DNA from: Janthinobacterium sp. 344
Lineage (GTDB): Bacteria; Pseudomonadota; Gammaproteobacteria; Burkholderiales; Burkholderiaceae_D
Direction of reading: 5' to 3'
DNA length: 64,000 nucleotides
NCBI RefSeq assembly: GCF_900112025.1
Contig: NZ_FOKL01000001.1
Coordinates: forward strand, 422,762-486,761
The position numbers and the translations under genes are program-made. Below are positions 49,278 through 61,194 of this stretch, in pieces. A model generated the notes under the pieces. It was not told the DNA's origin and did not search any database. It saw only the letters and a program-made list of their open reading frames with translations. Position 1 is the first letter of the stretch. Every line of letters starts with the position of its first letter.

Positions 49278-50780
49278 TCAGGACGCCAGCGTCTTGCTGA
49301 TGGCCGATGCGCAGGCCGCCAGGATGCTGTTCGGCATGACGCCCAGCGCCAGGACGAATACGCCGTTCAGGGCCAGCACGACGCGCATGTCGCCATGCAC
49401 GACCAGCGCGTTGCTGTCCGTCGGCTCGTCGAACCACATCATTTTCACGACGCGCAGGTAGTAGAAGGCGCCGATCAGCGAGAACAGCACGGCGGCGATG
49501 GTCAGCCACAGCTGGCCCGTGGCCAGCACGGATGCCAGCACCGAGTACTTGGCCATGAAGCCCATCAGCGGCGGCACGCCGGCCAGCGAGAACATGAACA
49601 GGGTCATCACCAGGGCGAAGATCGGGCTGCGTTTGCCCAGGCCCTTGAAGTCGGCCAGTTCGTCTGCTTCGAAACCATTACGTGCCAACAGCATGATCAC
49701 GCCGAAGGTACCCAGGGTGGTGAACACGTAGGTGATGACGTAGTACATCGAGGCACCGTAGGCGGTGGCCGCGCCAGCCGCGTTCAGGGTGTTGCCCGGA
49801 CCGTCAACGGTACCCGACAGCAGACCCAGCAGAACGAAGCCCATTTGCGCGATGGTCGAGTACGCCAGCATGCGCTTCAGGTTCGTTTGCGCGATGGCGG
49901 TGAAGTTACCGATGGCCAGCGACATCACGGCCAGCACCAGCAGCATTTGCTGCCAGTCATGCGCCATCGGCAGCAAGCCCTCGCCCAGCAGACGCAGGGT
50001 GATGGCGAACGCGGCCAGTTTCGGCGCGCCGCCCAGCAGCAGCGTCACGGCCGTCGGCGAACCTTGATACACGTCCGGCACCCACATGTGGAATGGCACG
50101 ACGCCCAGTTTGAAGGCCAGGCCGGCAACGAGGAACACCAGGCCGAAGACCATGATGGTGCCGTTGGTCTTGCCGTTTTCCAGCGCCACGCGCACTTCGT
50201 TCAAGTCCAGGGTGCCGGAGGCGCCGTACAGCATCGAGATACCGTACAACATGAAACCGGAAGCCAGCGCGCCCAGGATGAAGTATTTCATGGCCGCTTC
50301 CGTGGCCTTGGCATTGTCACGGCGCAAGGCGATCAGCGCGTACAGCGACAGCGACATCAGTTCCAGACCCAGGTAGATGATCAGGAAGTTGTTGGCCGAG
50401 ATCATGATCATCTGGCCCAGCAGTGCAAACAGGGCCAGCACGTAGAACTCGCCGCCCAGGTTACCCGACAGCATGTTGCGGTCGGTGGCGTAGGCACGCG
50501 AGTAGATCAGGGTCAGCGCCACGGCGCCGTACGAGAACAGTTTCAGCAGCTGCGACATCGGGTCCGACACGAACATGTTGTGGAACGTGTAGACGGTGGT
50601 GCCCGCGTTGAAGTCGCCCACGGTCAGCAAGGCGCAGCCGGCCAGGGCCAGCAAGGACAGCGCATAGGTGATCGAACGCTTCGCCGCAGGCAAGAACATA
50701 TCGATCAGCAAGAGCGCCGACGTGGCGATCAGCAGAAAGATTTCCGCGTACAGCGGTACCAGATTAGGTGCATTAGTCAT
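49278..50780 (-). CDS. nuoN: NADH-quinone oxidoreductase subunit N
   Basis: 500 residues, about 14 membrane segments; one of the three antiporter-like proton channels of complex I. The key glutamate is in [15 protein letters not shown] and the central lysine in [20 protein letters not shown]. Last core gene of the operon, 16 bp after nuoM. Confidence 0.97.
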   Translation of the reverse strand: MTNAPNLVPLYAEIFLLIATSALLLIDMFLPAAKRSITYALSLLALAGCALLTVGDFNAGTTVYTFHNMFVSDPMSQLLKLFSYGAVALTLIYSRAYATDRNMLSGNLGGEFYVLALFALLGQMIMISANNFLIIYLGLELMSLSLYALIALRRDNAKATEAAMKYFILGALASGFMLYGISMLYGASGTLDLNEVRVALENGKTNGTIMVFGLVFLVAGLAFKLGVVPFHMWVPDVYQGSPTAVTLLLGGAPKLAAFAITLRLLGEGLLPMAHDWQQMLLVLAVMSLAIGNFTAIAQTNLKRMLAYSTIAQMGFVLLGLLSGTVDGPGNTLNAAGAATAYGASMYYVITYVFTTLGTFGVIMLLARNGFEADELADFKGLGKRSPIFALVMTLFMFSLAGVPPLMGFMAKYSVLASVLATGQLWLTIAAVLFSLIGAFYYLRVVKMMWFDEPTDSNALVVHGDMRVVLALNGVFVLALGVMPNSILAACASAISKTLAS

Positions 50781-50796
50781 GTTATCGGTCTTCTAT

Positions 50797-52296
50797 TTAA
50801 GGCAACTTGCTGGTGGCGACATGCTGCAGCAGGTCAGCAACCGAAGTTTGCATCGTGTCGGTGAACGGGGCTGGGTACAGACCCATTACGAGCACGGCGA
50901 TGGCCAGTACAGCAAGCATGAAGAATTCACGTTTGTTGATATCGGTCAGTTCAGCCACATGCTTGTTCTTGATCTTGCCGAACACCACGCGCTTGGCCAT
51001 CCACAGCGAGTACGCCGCGCCCCAGATCAGTGCCGTCGCAGCCAGCAAGCCGATCCAGAAGTTGTATTTCACCGCGCCCAGGATCACCATGAACTCGCCG
51101 ACGAAGCCGGACGTCGCTGGCAGACCGCAGTTGGCCATCGAGAACAGCACGAAGAAGGCGGCAAATTTCGGCATGCGGTTCACGACGCCGCCGTAGTCGG
51201 CGATGTTGCGGGTATGCATGCGGTCATACAGCACGCCGATGCACAGGAACATCGCGCCGGAGATGAAGCCGTGCGAGACCATCTGCACGATACCGCCCTG
51301 CACCGAGATGTCGTTGAACATGAAGAAGCCCAGGGTGACGAAACCCATGTGCGCGATCGACGAATAGGCGACCAGTTTTTTCATGTCGGTTTGCACCAAG
51401 GCAACCAGACCGATGTAGATCACGGCGATCAGCGACAGGGTGATCATGAAGCCCGACAGGTAGTGGCTGGCGTCCGGCGTGATCGGCAGCGAAAAACGCA
51501 GGAAGCCGTAGGCGCCCAGTTTCAGCATGATGGCGGCCAGCACGGCGGAACCGCCCGTTGGCGCTTCCACGTGAACGTCCGGCAACCACGTGTGGACCGG
51601 GAACATCGGCACCTTGACGGCAAACGCCATCAGGAAGGCCAGGAAGATGAAGATCTGTTCGTTCATCGTCAGCTTGAACGCGTGCCAGGCCAGGATGTCG
51701 AAGGTGCCCGACACATTGCGCAGGTAGATGATGGCAACCAGGGTCAGCAGCGAACCGAAGAAGGTGTACAGGAAGAACTTGAACGACGCGTACACGCGGT
51801 TCGAGCCGCCCCAGATACCGATGATGATGAACATCGGGATCAGGGTTGCTTCAAAGAAGAAGTAGAACAGCAAGCCGTCCAGCGCGCAGAACACGCCGAT
51901 CATCAGGCCCGACAGGATCAGGAAGGAGCCCATGTACTGGGCGATGCGCTTCTCGATCACTTGCCAAGCGGAAATGACGACGATGACGGTGATGAACGCC
52001 GTCAGTGGCACGAACCACAGGGACAGGCCGTCGATACCCAGCGAGTACCAGATATTGAAGGTTTCAATCCATGGGGCTTTTTCGACGAATTGCATGCCGT
52101 GCGCGGCGTTGTCGAAATGCTGGATCAGCGGCAAGGTGCACAGCATGCTGAGCACGGCGCCAGCCAGCGACAGCCAGCGGGTAAAGCCCGCTTTGCTGTC
52201 ACGGCCGAGAGCCAGGACCAGGACGCCGCAAATGATCGGCACCCAGATCGACAGACTCAGGTAAGGAGGTAGTGTAGAAATCGTAGACTGCATCAT
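50797..52296 (-). CDS. nuoM: NADH-quinone oxidoreductase subunit M
   Basis: 499 residues, about 14 membrane segments, antiporter-like subunit. The conserved glutamate is in FYFFFEATLIPMFIIIGIWG, and the lysine in AFAVKVPMFPVHTWLPDVHVEAP. The two adjacent in-frame ATG codons at the start (MMQST) are equivalent. It lies 29 bp after nuoL. Confidence 0.97.
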   Translation of the reverse strand: MMQSTISTLPPYLSLSIWVPIICGVLVLALGRDSKAGFTRWLSLAGAVLSMLCTLPLIQHFDNAAHGMQFVEKAPWIETFNIWYSLGIDGLSLWFVPLTAFITVIVVISAWQVIEKRIAQYMGSFLILSGLMIGVFCALDGLLFYFFFEATLIPMFIIIGIWGGSNRVYASFKFFLYTFFGSLLTLVAIIYLRNVSGTFDILAWHAFKLTMNEQIFIFLAFLMAFAVKVPMFPVHTWLPDVHVEAPTGGSAVLAAIMLKLGAYGFLRFSLPITPDASHYLSGFMITLSLIAVIYIGLVALVQTDMKKLVAYSSIAHMGFVTLGFFMFNDISVQGGIVQMVSHGFISGAMFLCIGVLYDRMHTRNIADYGGVVNRMPKFAAFFVLFSMANCGLPATSGFVGEFMVILGAVKYNFWIGLLAATALIWGAAYSLWMAKRVVFGKIKNKHVAELTDINKREFFMLAVLAIAVLVMGLYPAPFTDTMQTSVADLLQHVATSKLP

Positions 52297-52325
52297 GGTT
52301 CTCAGTATTCTTTTATCAGGTCAGC

Positions 52326-54419
52326 TTACTTAGCGGGCCAGAATGGCAGGAAATAGATCAGGAAGCCCAGCACGCCCAGGATCATCACGAATGCATAGTG
52401 ATAGATGTAGCCGGTCTGCAACACTCGCGACAGCGAGGACAGCCAGGCGACGACCTTGGCGCTGCCATTGACGACGAAACCGTCGATCAGCTTCTTGTCA
52501 CCGAAGTTCCACAGGCCATTACCCAGCAAGCGGGCACCGCCGGCGAACACGACTTCATTGAACTTGTCCATGTAGTACTTGTTGTCCAGCAGGGTGTGGA
52601 TCGCGTGGAACTTGGCGAAGAACCAGGCCGGTACGCGCGGGTTGACCATGTAGCAGTAGTAGGCTGCCACCACGCCGGACAATGCCAGCCAGAACGGTGC
52701 CGTCGACAGGCCGTGGATCGCCATCGCCATCGCGCCGTGGAATTCATGCGACAACTCTTCCATTGCCGGATGGTTTTCGCCGACAAAGATCACACCCTTG
52801 AAGAAATCGCCATGCAGCATCGGGCCGATCGTCAGGTAGCCGATGATCAGCGAAGGAATCGCCAGCATCACCAGCGGGAACCACACGACGAACGGCGATT
52901 CATGCGGCTTCTGGCCAGGTTCCAGACCGTGGTGGCCGTGGTCGTCCTCTTCCTCTTCGTGATGGTCGTCATGCGCGTGGGCATCGTGCTTGGCCGCAGG
53001 CGCGTGATGGTCGTCATGACCGTGCGCATGCGCCTGGCCGAAACGTTCCTTGCCGTGGAAGACGAGGAAATACATGCGGAACGAGTAGAAGGCGGTGACG
53101 AACACGCCAGCCAGCACGGCGAACTGGGCAAAGCCAGCACCCCAGATGTGCGTCGCTTCGACGGCTTCGATGATGCTGTCTTTCGAGTAGAAACCGGAGA
53201 ACAGCGGCGTGCCGATCAGGGCCAGCGAACCGATCAGGGAAGTGATCCACGTGATCGGCATGTATTTGCGCAGGCCGCCCATGTTGCGGATGTCCTGGTC
53301 GTGGTGCATGCCGATGATGACGGAACCGGCGCCCAGGAACAGCAGTGCCTTGAAGAATGCGTGCGTCATCAGGTGGAACACGGCCACGGAGTACGCGGAC
53401 GAACCGAGCGCCACCGTCATGTAGCCGAGCTGCGACAGGGTCGAGTAAGCGACGACGCGCTTGATGTCGTTCTGGATGATGCCCAGGAAGCCCATGAACA
53501 GCGCCGTGATGGAGCCGATCACCAGGATGAAGGACAGTGCCGTGTCGGACAGCTCGAACAGCGGCGACATGCGCGAGACCATGAAGATACCGGCCGTCAC
53601 CATCGTCGCGGCGTGGATCAGTGCCGAGATCGGGGTAGGACCTTCCATCGAGTCAGGCAGCCACACGTGCAGCGGGAACTGCGCCGACTTGCCCATCGCG
53701 CCGATGAACAGGCAGATGCAGGCCACGGTCAGCAGGGCCCAGTCGGTGCCCGGCAGGCTCAGGAGCGCCAGTTCGTCTTTCTTGGCGAATACTTCCTGGT
53801 AGTTCATGGTGCCGGCGTAGGCCAGCAGCAGGCCGATGCCCAGGATGAAGCCGAAGTCGCCCACGCGGTTGACGAGGAAAGCCTTCATGTTGGCCACGAT
53901 GGCCGTCGGACGCTGGTACCAGAAACCGATCAAGAGGTAGGAGACCAGGCCCACGGCTTCCCAACCGAAGAACAGTTGCAGGAAGTTGTTGGCCATGACC
54001 AGCATCAGCATCGAGAACGTGAACAGCGAGATGTAGGCGAAGAAGCGGTTGTAGCCTTCGTCGTCCTTCATGTAGCCGATCGTGTAGATGTGCACCATCA
54101 GGGAAACGAAGGTGACCACGCACATCATCATCGCCGACAGCGAATCGATCTGGAAGCCCACTTCCATCTTCAGGGTGCCGATCGTCATCCAGTTATAGAT
54201 CGTGCCATTGAATGTCGCGCCATCCATCACTGCCAGCAGCGTCTGCACGGACAGGATGAACGCAATCAGAACGCCCAGGATCGTCGCGGTATGCGACGTC
54301 TTGCGTCCGACCAAATTACCCAGGAACTGGGTGCCAAGCAAACCTGCAATCGCGGCACCGGCCAGCGGCGCCAGCGGTACGGCAAGAAGGAGGTTAGGGT
54401 TGAGGAGTTGCCCCGCCAT
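52326..54419 (-). CDS. nuoL: NADH-quinone oxidoreductase subunit L
   Basis: 697 residues, longer than the 613 of E. coli NuoL. It is the distal antiporter-like subunit with the long lateral helix. Key residues lie in FFGWEAVGLVSYLLIGFW (Glu) and MGKSAQFPLHVWLPDSMEGP (Lys). Much of the extra length comes from a hydrophilic loop at about residues 461-498 with 13 histidines and many Asp/Glu (HAHGHDDHH, then HDAHAHDDHHEEEEDDHGHH), placed between two membrane segments. It could bind divalent metal, but this is inference. Upstream nuoK is 46 bp away. Confidence 0.97.
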   Translation of the reverse strand: MAGQLLNPNLLLAVPLAPLAGAAIAGLLGTQFLGNLVGRKTSHTATILGVLIAFILSVQTLLAVMDGATFNGTIYNWMTIGTLKMEVGFQIDSLSAMMMCVVTFVSLMVHIYTIGYMKDDEGYNRFFAYISLFTFSMLMLVMANNFLQLFFGWEAVGLVSYLLIGFWYQRPTAIVANMKAFLVNRVGDFGFILGIGLLLAYAGTMNYQEVFAKKDELALLSLPGTDWALLTVACICLFIGAMGKSAQFPLHVWLPDSMEGPTPISALIHAATMVTAGIFMVSRMSPLFELSDTALSFILVIGSITALFMGFLGIIQNDIKRVVAYSTLSQLGYMTVALGSSAYSVAVFHLMTHAFFKALLFLGAGSVIIGMHHDQDIRNMGGLRKYMPITWITSLIGSLALIGTPLFSGFYSKDSIIEAVEATHIWGAGFAQFAVLAGVFVTAFYSFRMYFLVFHGKERFGQAHAHGHDDHHAPAAKHDAHAHDDHHEEEEDDHGHHGLEPGQKPHESPFVVWFPLVMLAIPSLIIGYLTIGPMLHGDFFKGVIFVGENHPAMEELSHEFHGAMAMAIHGLSTAPFWLALSGVVAAYYCYMVNPRVPAWFFAKFHAIHTLLDNKYYMDKFNEVVFAGGARLLGNGLWNFGDKKLIDGFVVNGSAKVVAWLSSLSRVLQTGYIYHYAFVMILGVLGFLIYFLPFWPAK

Positions 54420-54465
54420 GATGAACCTTAATCGTTATTATTCGAGAGATCGAGTCTGAAAAACA

Positions 54466-54774
54466 TCAGCCTTTGAGGCTGTCCAGGTCTTCGACGTTGA
54501 TGGTATCCAGATTACGGAACATCACCACCAGAATAGCCAGACCGATAGCCGACTCAGCGGCGGCAACCGTCAGGATGAAGAAAACGAAGATCTGACCGGC
54601 CGCGTCGCCCATGAAATGGGAGAACGCGATGAAATTCATATTCACCGCCAGCAGCATCAATTCGATTGCCATCAGCAATACGATGATGTTCTTGCGGTTC
54701 AGGAAAATACCGACGATCGAGATTGCGAACAGGATCGCGCCCAGGACCAGAAAATGTGTGAGCGATAATGTCAT
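54466..54774 (-). CDS. nuoK: NADH-quinone oxidoreductase subunit K
   Basis: 102 residues, three membrane helices. The two membrane glutamates of the proton path are Glu38 ([11 protein letters not shown]) and Glu74 ([11 protein letters not shown]), matching Glu36 and Glu72 of E. coli with a shift of two. The ATG overlaps the nuoJ stop by 4 bp. Confidence 0.97.
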   Translation of the reverse strand: MTLSLTHFLVLGAILFAISIVGIFLNRKNIIVLLMAIELMLLAVNMNFIAFSHFMGDAAGQIFVFFILTVAAAESAIGLAILVVMFRNLDTINVEDLDSLKG

Positions 54775-55403
54775 GGTGCCTCCTTAACTTCCGGCTCAGC
54801 CGCAGGACGCTCGACAACCGCGTCCATCTTGATGATCTTCAGGCGGTCGTTGCGCTTGACGCGCACGGCATCGCCTGGAGCGAAATGCTTGGTATCCTTG
54901 CGTTTGCGCAGGGTCAGTGCGACCGCGGCAACGATGGCCACCAGCAGCACGACGGCAGCGATCTCGAAGGCGAACACATATTTCGTGTAGATCAGCAGGC
55001 CCAGTTCCTTGGTACCGCCCAGGTTGACGTTCACCGGCGCGATGCTCGGCGCAAAGTTACGGAAACCGTGCCACAGGACGGCGGCCATTTCCAGCACGAT
55101 GATCACGCCCACCGTCACGGACAGCGGCAGATAGCCCCAGAAGCCTTCGCGCATGCGGTCGATATTGATATCGAGCATCATGACGACGAAGAGGAACAGC
55201 ACCATCACGGCGCCGACATACACCAATACCAGCACGATGGCCAGGAATTCAGCTTGCAGCAGCATCCAGATGCCGGCCGCGGAGAAGAAGGACAGTACCA
55301 AAAACAGTACTGCGTGGACCGGATTACGGGCCGTGATGACGCGCGTCGCTGCCAGGATCAAGATCAGCGCGAAGGCGTAAAACAAAATTGTTTTAAAGTC
55401 CAT
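54771..55403 (-). CDS. nuoJ: NADH-quinone oxidoreductase subunit J
   Basis: 210 residues, five membrane segments. The pi-bulge helix TM3 region [20 protein letters not shown] is well conserved. The C-terminal tail is charged ([22 protein letters not shown]). It overlaps nuoK by 4 bp and lies 66 bp downstream of nuoI. Confidence 0.97.
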   Translation of the reverse strand: MDFKTILFYAFALILILAATRVITARNPVHAVLFLVLSFFSAAGIWMLLQAEFLAIVLVLVYVGAVMVLFLFVVMMLDINIDRMREGFWGYLPLSVTVGVIIVLEMAAVLWHGFRNFAPSIAPVNVNLGGTKELGLLIYTKYVFAFEIAAVVLLVAIVAAVALTLRKRKDTKHFAPGDAVRVKRNDRLKIIKMDAVVERPAAEPEVKEAP

Positions 55404-55469
55404 AAAAAACCCAATAGACGTACAGATGAACGAGGGGCGCGCCGCAGCTTCTCAGCTGCGGCGCATCCA

Positions 55470-55958
55470 TCAGCGATAAGGTGCGTCGGCGGCGCGCGCA
55501 GCGGCGATGTCATTTTCATAACGATCACCCACGGCCAGCAACATCTCTTTCGTGTAATACAAATCCCCGCGTTTCTCGCCGTGGTATTCCAGGATTTGCG
55601 TCTCGACGATCGAATCGACCGGGCAGGACTCTTCGCAGAAACCGCAGAAGATGCACTTGGTCAAGTCGATATCGTAACGCGTGGTGCGGCGCGAACCGTC
55701 GTCACGCTGTTCCGATTCGATCGTGATGGCCATCGCCGGGCAAACCGCTTCGCACAGTTTGCAGGCGATGCAACGTTCCTCGCCGTTCGGGTAGCGGCGC
55801 AGCGCGTGCAGGCCACGGAAACGCGGCGAGATCGGTGTCTTCTCTTCCGGGAATTGCACCGTGATCTTGCGCGAAAACATGTACTTGCCTGTCAACGCCA
55901 TGCCCTTGATCAGCTCGCCTAACAAGAGGCTGCTGAAGAAATCTTTTACCTTATCCAT
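55470..55958 (-). CDS. nuoI: NADH-quinone oxidoreductase subunit I
   Basis: 162 residues from the ATG at 55958 (MDKVKDFF); an upstream in-frame ATG would overlap nuoH and is not used in related bacteria. It carries two [4Fe-4S] clusters (N6a and N6b) in [12 protein letters not shown] and [12 protein letters not shown], which pass electrons toward NuoB. The N-terminal amphipathic helix lies on the membrane. Confidence 0.97.
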   Translation of the reverse strand: MDKVKDFFSSLLLGELIKGMALTGKYMFSRKITVQFPEEKTPISPRFRGLHALRRYPNGEERCIACKLCEAVCPAMAITIESEQRDDGSRRTTRYDIDLTKCIFCGFCEESCPVDSIVETQILEYHGEKRGDLYYTKEMLLAVGDRYENDIAAARAADAPYR

Positions 55959-55972
55959 TCGTATGCACTCTC

Positions 55973-57055
55973 TTACTTCCAAATATTCCAGGATGTCTGC
56001 ATCCAGGCAGCGACGAAGACCAGGTAGACCAGCGTCAACGGGATAAACACTTTCCAGCCGAGGCGCATGATCTGGTCATAACGGTAGCGTGGGAACGTAC
56101 CGCGCACCCAGATGAACACCGAGACGATGAAGAAGGTCTTGGCGAACAGCCAGAAGAAGCCGCCGAAACCACCCCAGAACTCCAGGAAAGCAAATGGTGC
56201 GGACCAGCCACCGAGGAACATGATCGAAGCCAGGGCGCCGATCAGGATCATGTTGGCGTATTCGGCCAGCATGAACATGGCGTAGGCCATGCCCGAGTAC
56301 TCGACCATGTGGCCGGCCACGATTTCCGACTCGCCTTCGACGACGTCGAACGGGTGGCGGTTGGCTTCAGCCAGGCCCGACACCAGGTAGATGACGAACA
56401 TCGGCAGCAGCGGCAGCCAGTTCCACGACATGAAGTTCACGCCCTTGTCGGCGAAGTAGCCGATTTGCTGGCCGCCAACGATGTCGATGAAGTTCAGGCT
56501 GCCCGAGACCATCAGCACGATGACCATCACGAAGCCCATCGGGATTTCATACGAAATCATCTGTGCCGAAGCGCGCATGGCGCCCATGAACGAGTACTTC
56601 GAGTTCGAGGCCCAGCCGGCGATGATGATGCCGTAGACTTCCATCGAGGTAATCGCCAGCAGCAGCAGCAAGCCTGCGTTGACGTTGGCCAGCACGGCTT
56701 CCGGGCCGAACGGCACGACCGACCAGGCGGCCAAGGCCGGCATGATGGTCATGATCGGGCCGATCACGAACAGGCCCTTGGCGGCCTTGGACGGGATGAT
56801 GATCTCTTTGAACAAGAGTTTCAGCGCATCGGCGATCGGCTGCAGCAAGCCCAGCGGACCCACGCGGTTCGGACCGACGCGGATCTGGATCCAGCCGATC
56901 AGCTTGCGCTCCCACAGGGTGGCGTAAGCAACCAGGCCCATCAGCGGCAGCAGCACGCACAGGATCTTGATCAGGGTCCAGAAGAAAGGCCAGCTACCAC
57001 CCAGCAGTTCTTGGCCGCCGTGGTTGATGACGTTTACAAATTCAGGCAGAGCCAT
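55973..57055 (-). CDS. nuoH: NADH-quinone oxidoreductase subunit H
   Basis: 360 residues, eight or nine membrane segments, the subunit that forms the quinone chamber with NuoB and NuoD. Signature regions are [19 protein letters not shown] near the start and [20 protein letters not shown] in the charged loop. The ATG shares one base with the nuoG stop (TGATG). Confidence 0.97.
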   Translation of the reverse strand: MALPEFVNVINHGGQELLGGSWPFFWTLIKILCVLLPLMGLVAYATLWERKLIGWIQIRVGPNRVGPLGLLQPIADALKLLFKEIIIPSKAAKGLFVIGPIMTIMPALAAWSVVPFGPEAVLANVNAGLLLLLAITSMEVYGIIIAGWASNSKYSFMGAMRASAQMISYEIPMGFVMVIVLMVSGSLNFIDIVGGQQIGYFADKGVNFMSWNWLPLLPMFVIYLVSGLAEANRHPFDVVEGESEIVAGHMVEYSGMAYAMFMLAEYANMILIGALASIMFLGGWSAPFAFLEFWGGFGGFFWLFAKTFFIVSVFIWVRGTFPRYRYDQIMRLGWKVFIPLTLVYLVFVAAWMQTSWNIWK

Positions 57056-59388
57056 CAGATTTTCCCCTCTGCTGTTTCAACTGTGATGTCACCGAACATG
57101 CCGCCCAGGCCAGCCGTCGAGGCATGCGCCGCCGACACCTTGACCACATTGGCTGGCAGGCCGGCATGGATTGCCGCCACCAGGATGGCGCTGCCGGAGC
57201 CTTGCGCCACCTTGACCTTGTCGCCCGCCTTGATGCCCAGCTGTGCGGCCAGTGCTGGCGACAGATGGGCTTGCGGCGCGGCGCCATCGACCGTGCGTTG
57301 CAACGGTTCGGAGCGGCGTACCAGCGCGTCGGCGAAGTAGATCGGCACGTCGGCGATGCGTTGCAGCGCTGGCGAAGCCGGTGCATACGAGGCCGCTTCC
57401 GGTGCGTTCTTGGCGATATTGCTCAGCTGTGCCGACAGGTCGGTCACGCCAGGGCCAAACGCTTCGTCGCGGATCGCTTCGGACGTGTCGTAGTCGAAAC
57501 CGGCCAAGCCCAGGATGTTGCCCAGGACGCGCAGCACTTTCCAGGCTGGACGGGTTTCCGCCAGCGGTTTCACGGTACCGTTGAAGCTTTGCGCGCGGCC
57601 TTCGCAGTTGACGAAGGTGCCCGAGGTTTCGGCGAACGGGGCGATCGGCAGCAAGACGTCGGCGTACTCCATGCCGTGCTTGAAGGCCGACATCGCCACG
57701 ACCATCTCGGCCTGGTCCAGCGCGGCGCGGGCCGCTTGTGGATTGGCGCTATCGAGTTCCGGCTCGGCGTGCAGCAGCACGTAGGCTTTTTTCGGCACGG
57801 CAAAGGCAGCTTGCACGTTGGCGCGCGGCTTGGCGACCAGGTGCGCGCCCACCGTGTTGGCCGCTTCCGTCAGGTAGCCCAGGGTGGCGCCCGTCTGTTC
57901 GGCGATCCATTGCGCGGCAGCATGCAATTGCGACGCTTGCGGGTGTTGCGTTGCCGCGTTACCCAGCAGCACGGCGCCGTGGTCGCCAGCCATCAGGCTG
58001 GCGGCGATGGCGACGGCCACGTCCGACGCAACAACGGCTTCGAAACCGGCTGGTGCGGCGATTTCTTTTGCCTTGGCAACGGCAACGACCACTTCCGACA
58101 AGGCCGCCAGCCAATCGCTTGGCGCTGCGATCATCTTGTTGGCGATGGTGATCAGCTGATCATCGTCCGAGGCGTGCAGGATCGACAGCTTGGCGCCGCC
58201 CTTGACGGACGCGCGCAAACGCGTTGCCAGCAATGGGTGGTCCTTGCGCAGGAACGAGCCGATGACGAAGGCGCGCTTGATCTGGCCAAATTCGTTGATC
58301 GGCATGCCCAGCCATGGCTTGACGTTCGCGTCCAGCGCGAAGTCCGTCTGGCGCAGGCGGAAGTCGACGTTCTCGCTGCCGAGACCGTGGGCGACTTTTT
58401 GCAGCAGGACCAGTTCTTCAACGGTCGAGTGCGGCGTTGCCAGCGCGGCGATGGCGTCGGCGCCATGTTCGTGCTTGATGTTTTTCAGGCCGTGCGCCAC
58501 GTATTCCAGCGCCGTCTGCCAATCGACTTCTTTCCACTCGTTGCCCTGTTTCAGCATCGGCGAGGTCAGGCGTTCGGCACTGTCCAGCGCTTCGTACGAG
58601 AAACGGTCCTTGTCCGAGATCCAGCACTCGTTGACGGCTTCGTTTTCCAGTGGCAGCACGCGCTTGACCTTGCCAGCTTTCACTTGCACGATCAGGTTCG
58701 AACCGAGGCCGTCATGCGGGCTGACCGATTTGCGGCGCGACAGTTCCCACGTACGGGCGCTGTAGCGGAACGGCTTCGAGGTCAGTGCGCCGACCGGGCA
58801 CAGGTCGATCATGTTGCCCGACAGTTCAGAGTCGACCGACTGGCCGACGAAGGACACGATTTCCGAGTGCTCGCCGCGGCCGATCATGCCCAGCTCCATC
58901 ACGCCGGCCACTTCCTGGCCAAAGCGCACGCAGCGGGTGCACTGGATGCAGCGCGACATTTCTTGCATGGACACCAGCGGACCGGCTTCCTTCGGCGTGA
59001 CGACGCGCTTGTCTTCCTTGTAGCGCGATTCGCTCTTGCCGTAGCCCACTGCCAAGTCTTGCAACTGGCACTCGCCGCCCTGATCGCAGATCGGGCAGTC
59101 GAGCGGGTGGTTAATCAGCAAGAATTCCATGACCGACTTTTGCGCCTGCACAGCCTTATCGCTGGAAGAGCGCACGATCATGCCGGCACTGACCGGGGTC
59201 GCGCAAGCGGGCAAAGGCTTCGGCGCCTTTTCCACTTCGACCAGGCACATGCGGCAGTTCGCTGCGATCGACAATTTCTTGTGATAGCAGAAGTGCGGAA
59301 TGTAGGTTCCCAATTTGTTGGCGGCGTCCATCACCATGCTACCAGCAGGGACTTCGACTTTTTTGCCGTCTATTTCGATTTCAACCAT
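57055..59388 (-). CDS. nuoG: NADH-quinone oxidoreductase subunit G
   Basis: 777 residues. The N-terminal part binds N1b [2Fe-2S] ([14 protein letters not shown] region), N5 with a histidine ligand ([17 protein letters not shown]) and N4 ([14 protein letters not shown], later [14 protein letters not shown]). The C-terminal two thirds is a molybdopterin oxidoreductase-like fold without cofactor. The extra N7 cluster cysteines known from E. coli and Thermus are not visible, as expected for the mitochondria-like betaproteobacterial form. It is 22 bp after nuoF. Confidence 0.96.
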   Translation of the reverse strand: MVEIEIDGKKVEVPAGSMVMDAANKLGTYIPHFCYHKKLSIAANCRMCLVEVEKAPKPLPACATPVSAGMIVRSSSDKAVQAQKSVMEFLLINHPLDCPICDQGGECQLQDLAVGYGKSESRYKEDKRVVTPKEAGPLVSMQEMSRCIQCTRCVRFGQEVAGVMELGMIGRGEHSEIVSFVGQSVDSELSGNMIDLCPVGALTSKPFRYSARTWELSRRKSVSPHDGLGSNLIVQVKAGKVKRVLPLENEAVNECWISDKDRFSYEALDSAERLTSPMLKQGNEWKEVDWQTALEYVAHGLKNIKHEHGADAIAALATPHSTVEELVLLQKVAHGLGSENVDFRLRQTDFALDANVKPWLGMPINEFGQIKRAFVIGSFLRKDHPLLATRLRASVKGGAKLSILHASDDDQLITIANKMIAAPSDWLAALSEVVVAVAKAKEIAAPAGFEAVVASDVAVAIAASLMAGDHGAVLLGNAATQHPQASQLHAAAQWIAEQTGATLGYLTEAANTVGAHLVAKPRANVQAAFAVPKKAYVLLHAEPELDSANPQAARAALDQAEMVVAMSAFKHGMEYADVLLPIAPFAETSGTFVNCEGRAQSFNGTVKPLAETRPAWKVLRVLGNILGLAGFDYDTSEAIRDEAFGPGVTDLSAQLSNIAKNAPEAASYAPASPALQRIADVPIYFADALVRRSEPLQRTVDGAAPQAHLSPALAAQLGIKAGDKVKVAQGSGSAILVAAIHAGLPANVVKVSAAHASTAGLGGMFGDITVETAEGKI

Positions 59389-59410
59389 GGTGATCGTTAC
59401 CTGACGCAGC

Positions 59411-60706
59411 TTAGATATATGCGGGCACTAAGCAATGCTTGTGCTCGATATGATATTCAAATTCTTCACGGAAATTCTTAATGAAGGCCCGTACCGGCAT
59501 GGCAGCCGCATCGCCCAGCGCGCAAATGGTGCGGCCCTGGATGTTGTCGGCGATCGAGTTGAGCATGTCCAGGTCGTCTGGACGACCCTGCCCCTGCTCG
59601 ATGCGATGCACCATGCGGTACATCCAGCCTGTGCCTTCACGGCAAGGCGTACACTGGCCGCACGATTCTTCAAAGTAGAAGTAGGACAGGCGTTCCAGCG
59701 CCTTTACCATGCAGCGTGTTTCGTCCATCACGATGACGGCGCCCGAACCCAGCATCGAACCGGCTTTCGCGATCGAGTCGTAGTCCAGGTCGGTCTGCAT
59801 CATGATGTCGCCGCGGATCACCGGCGCGGACGAGCCGCCAGGGATCACGGCCTTGATCTTTTTGCCACCGCGCATGCCGCCCGCCAGTTCCAGCAGAGTC
59901 GCAAACGGGGTGCCGAGCGGCACTTCGTAGTTGCCCGGTTTTTCCACGTCGCCCGAGATCGAGAAGATCTTCGAACCGCCGTTGTTCGGCTTGCCCATCG
60001 CCAGGTATTTCTCTGGACCGATGTTCAGCACGAAAGGCACGGCCGCGAAGGTTTCCGTGTTGTTGATCGTCGTCGGCTTGCCGTACAGGCCGAACGAGGC
60101 CGGGAAAGGCGGCTTGAAGCGCGGCTGGCCTTTCTTGCCTTCCAGCGATTCGAGCAGGGCCGTTTCTTCGCCGCAGATGTAGGCGCCATAACCATGGTGC
60201 GCATGCAACTGGAACGAGAATTCGCTGCCCATGATCTTGTCGCCCAGGAAGCCGGCGGCGCGCGCCTCTTCCAGCGCTTCTTCGAAACGCAGGTATTCCT
60301 GGAAGATCTCGCCGTGGATGTAGTTGTAACCCACGGTGATGCCCATGGCGTAAGCGCCAATGGCCATGCCTTCGATCAGCGCATGGGGATTGTAACGAAT
60401 AATGTCGCGGTCCTTGAAAGTGCCCGGTTCGCCTTCATCTGTATTGCAGACGAGGTATTTCTGACCCGGGAACTGGCGCGGCATGAAGCTCCACTTCAGG
60501 CCGGTAGGGAAACCCGCGCCGCCACGGCCGCGCAAGGACGAAGCCTTGAGGTCGGCGATGATCTGTTCCGGCGTGATTTTCTCTTCCAGGATACGCCGCA
60601 GGGCCGAATAGCCGCCGCGGTTCACATAATCTTGCAAATGCCAGTTCTTGCCATCCAGATCCTTCAGGATCAATGGATCGATATGGCGGTTGTGGAGTGA
60701 CGTCAT
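59411..60706 (-). CDS. nuoF: NADH-quinone oxidoreductase subunit F
   Basis: 431 residues from the ATG at 60706, which overlaps the nuoE stop (ATGA); the frame runs further back but only inside nuoE. It holds the NADH site and FMN in [19 protein letters not shown], and cluster N3 in [17 protein letters not shown]. It is the electron entry subunit of complex I. Confidence 0.97.
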   Translation of the reverse strand: MTSLHNRHIDPLILKDLDGKNWHLQDYVNRGGYSALRRILEEKITPEQIIADLKASSLRGRGGAGFPTGLKWSFMPRQFPGQKYLVCNTDEGEPGTFKDRDIIRYNPHALIEGMAIGAYAMGITVGYNYIHGEIFQEYLRFEEALEEARAAGFLGDKIMGSEFSFQLHAHHGYGAYICGEETALLESLEGKKGQPRFKPPFPASFGLYGKPTTINNTETFAAVPFVLNIGPEKYLAMGKPNNGGSKIFSISGDVEKPGNYEVPLGTPFATLLELAGGMRGGKKIKAVIPGGSSAPVIRGDIMMQTDLDYDSIAKAGSMLGSGAVIVMDETRCMVKALERLSYFYFEESCGQCTPCREGTGWMYRMVHRIEQGQGRPDDLDMLNSIADNIQGRTICALGDAAAMPVRAFIKNFREEFEYHIEHKHCLVPAYI

Positions 60707-61182
60707 TTCTTGAGTTCCTCCAGCATGGCGTCGATTTTCTCGTTCGACATCCAGCTGCACATGGTTTTATTGCTGACCAGCAAGACAGGCGCATCGCCGC
60801 AGGCACCCATGCACTCGCCTTCAACCAGGGTGAACTGGCCGTCAGGGGTGGTTTCGCGGAAATCGATACCCAGCTTCTGCTTCAGGTAGTCTGCAGCGCG
60901 CACGCCGCCCGACAGGGCGCATGGCAGGTTGGTGCACACGGTGATCTTGTGCTTGCCCACGGGTTTCACGTTGTACATATTGTAGAACGTGGCCACTTCC
61001 TGCACGGCAATGGCCGGCATGCCGATGTAATCGGCCAGTTCCTTCATGGTTTCCGGTGCCAGCCAGCCCAGTTCATCCTGGGCATGGGCCAGCGCGGCCA
61101 TGACGGCGGATTGACGCTGGTCGGCCGGGTACTTGGCCAACTCACGGTCAATTTTCTTATAGCATTGCTCTGATAACAACAT
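60703..61182 (-). CDS. nuoE: NADH-quinone oxidoreductase subunit E
   Basis: 159 residues, thioredoxin-like [2Fe-2S] protein (cluster N1a). The ligands are in [12 protein letters not shown] and [13 protein letters not shown]. An N-terminal helical bundle ([20 protein letters not shown]) precedes it. It overlaps nuoF by 4 bp and lies 12 bp after nuoD. Confidence 0.97.
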   Translation of the reverse strand: MLLSEQCYKKIDRELAKYPADQRQSAVMAALAHAQDELGWLAPETMKELADYIGMPAIAVQEVATFYNMYNVKPVGKHKITVCTNLPCALSGGVRAADYLKQKLGIDFRETTPDGQFTLVEGECMGACGDAPVLLVSNKTMCSWMSNEKIDAMLEELKK

Positions 61183-61194
61183 ACTTTTTGCCTC

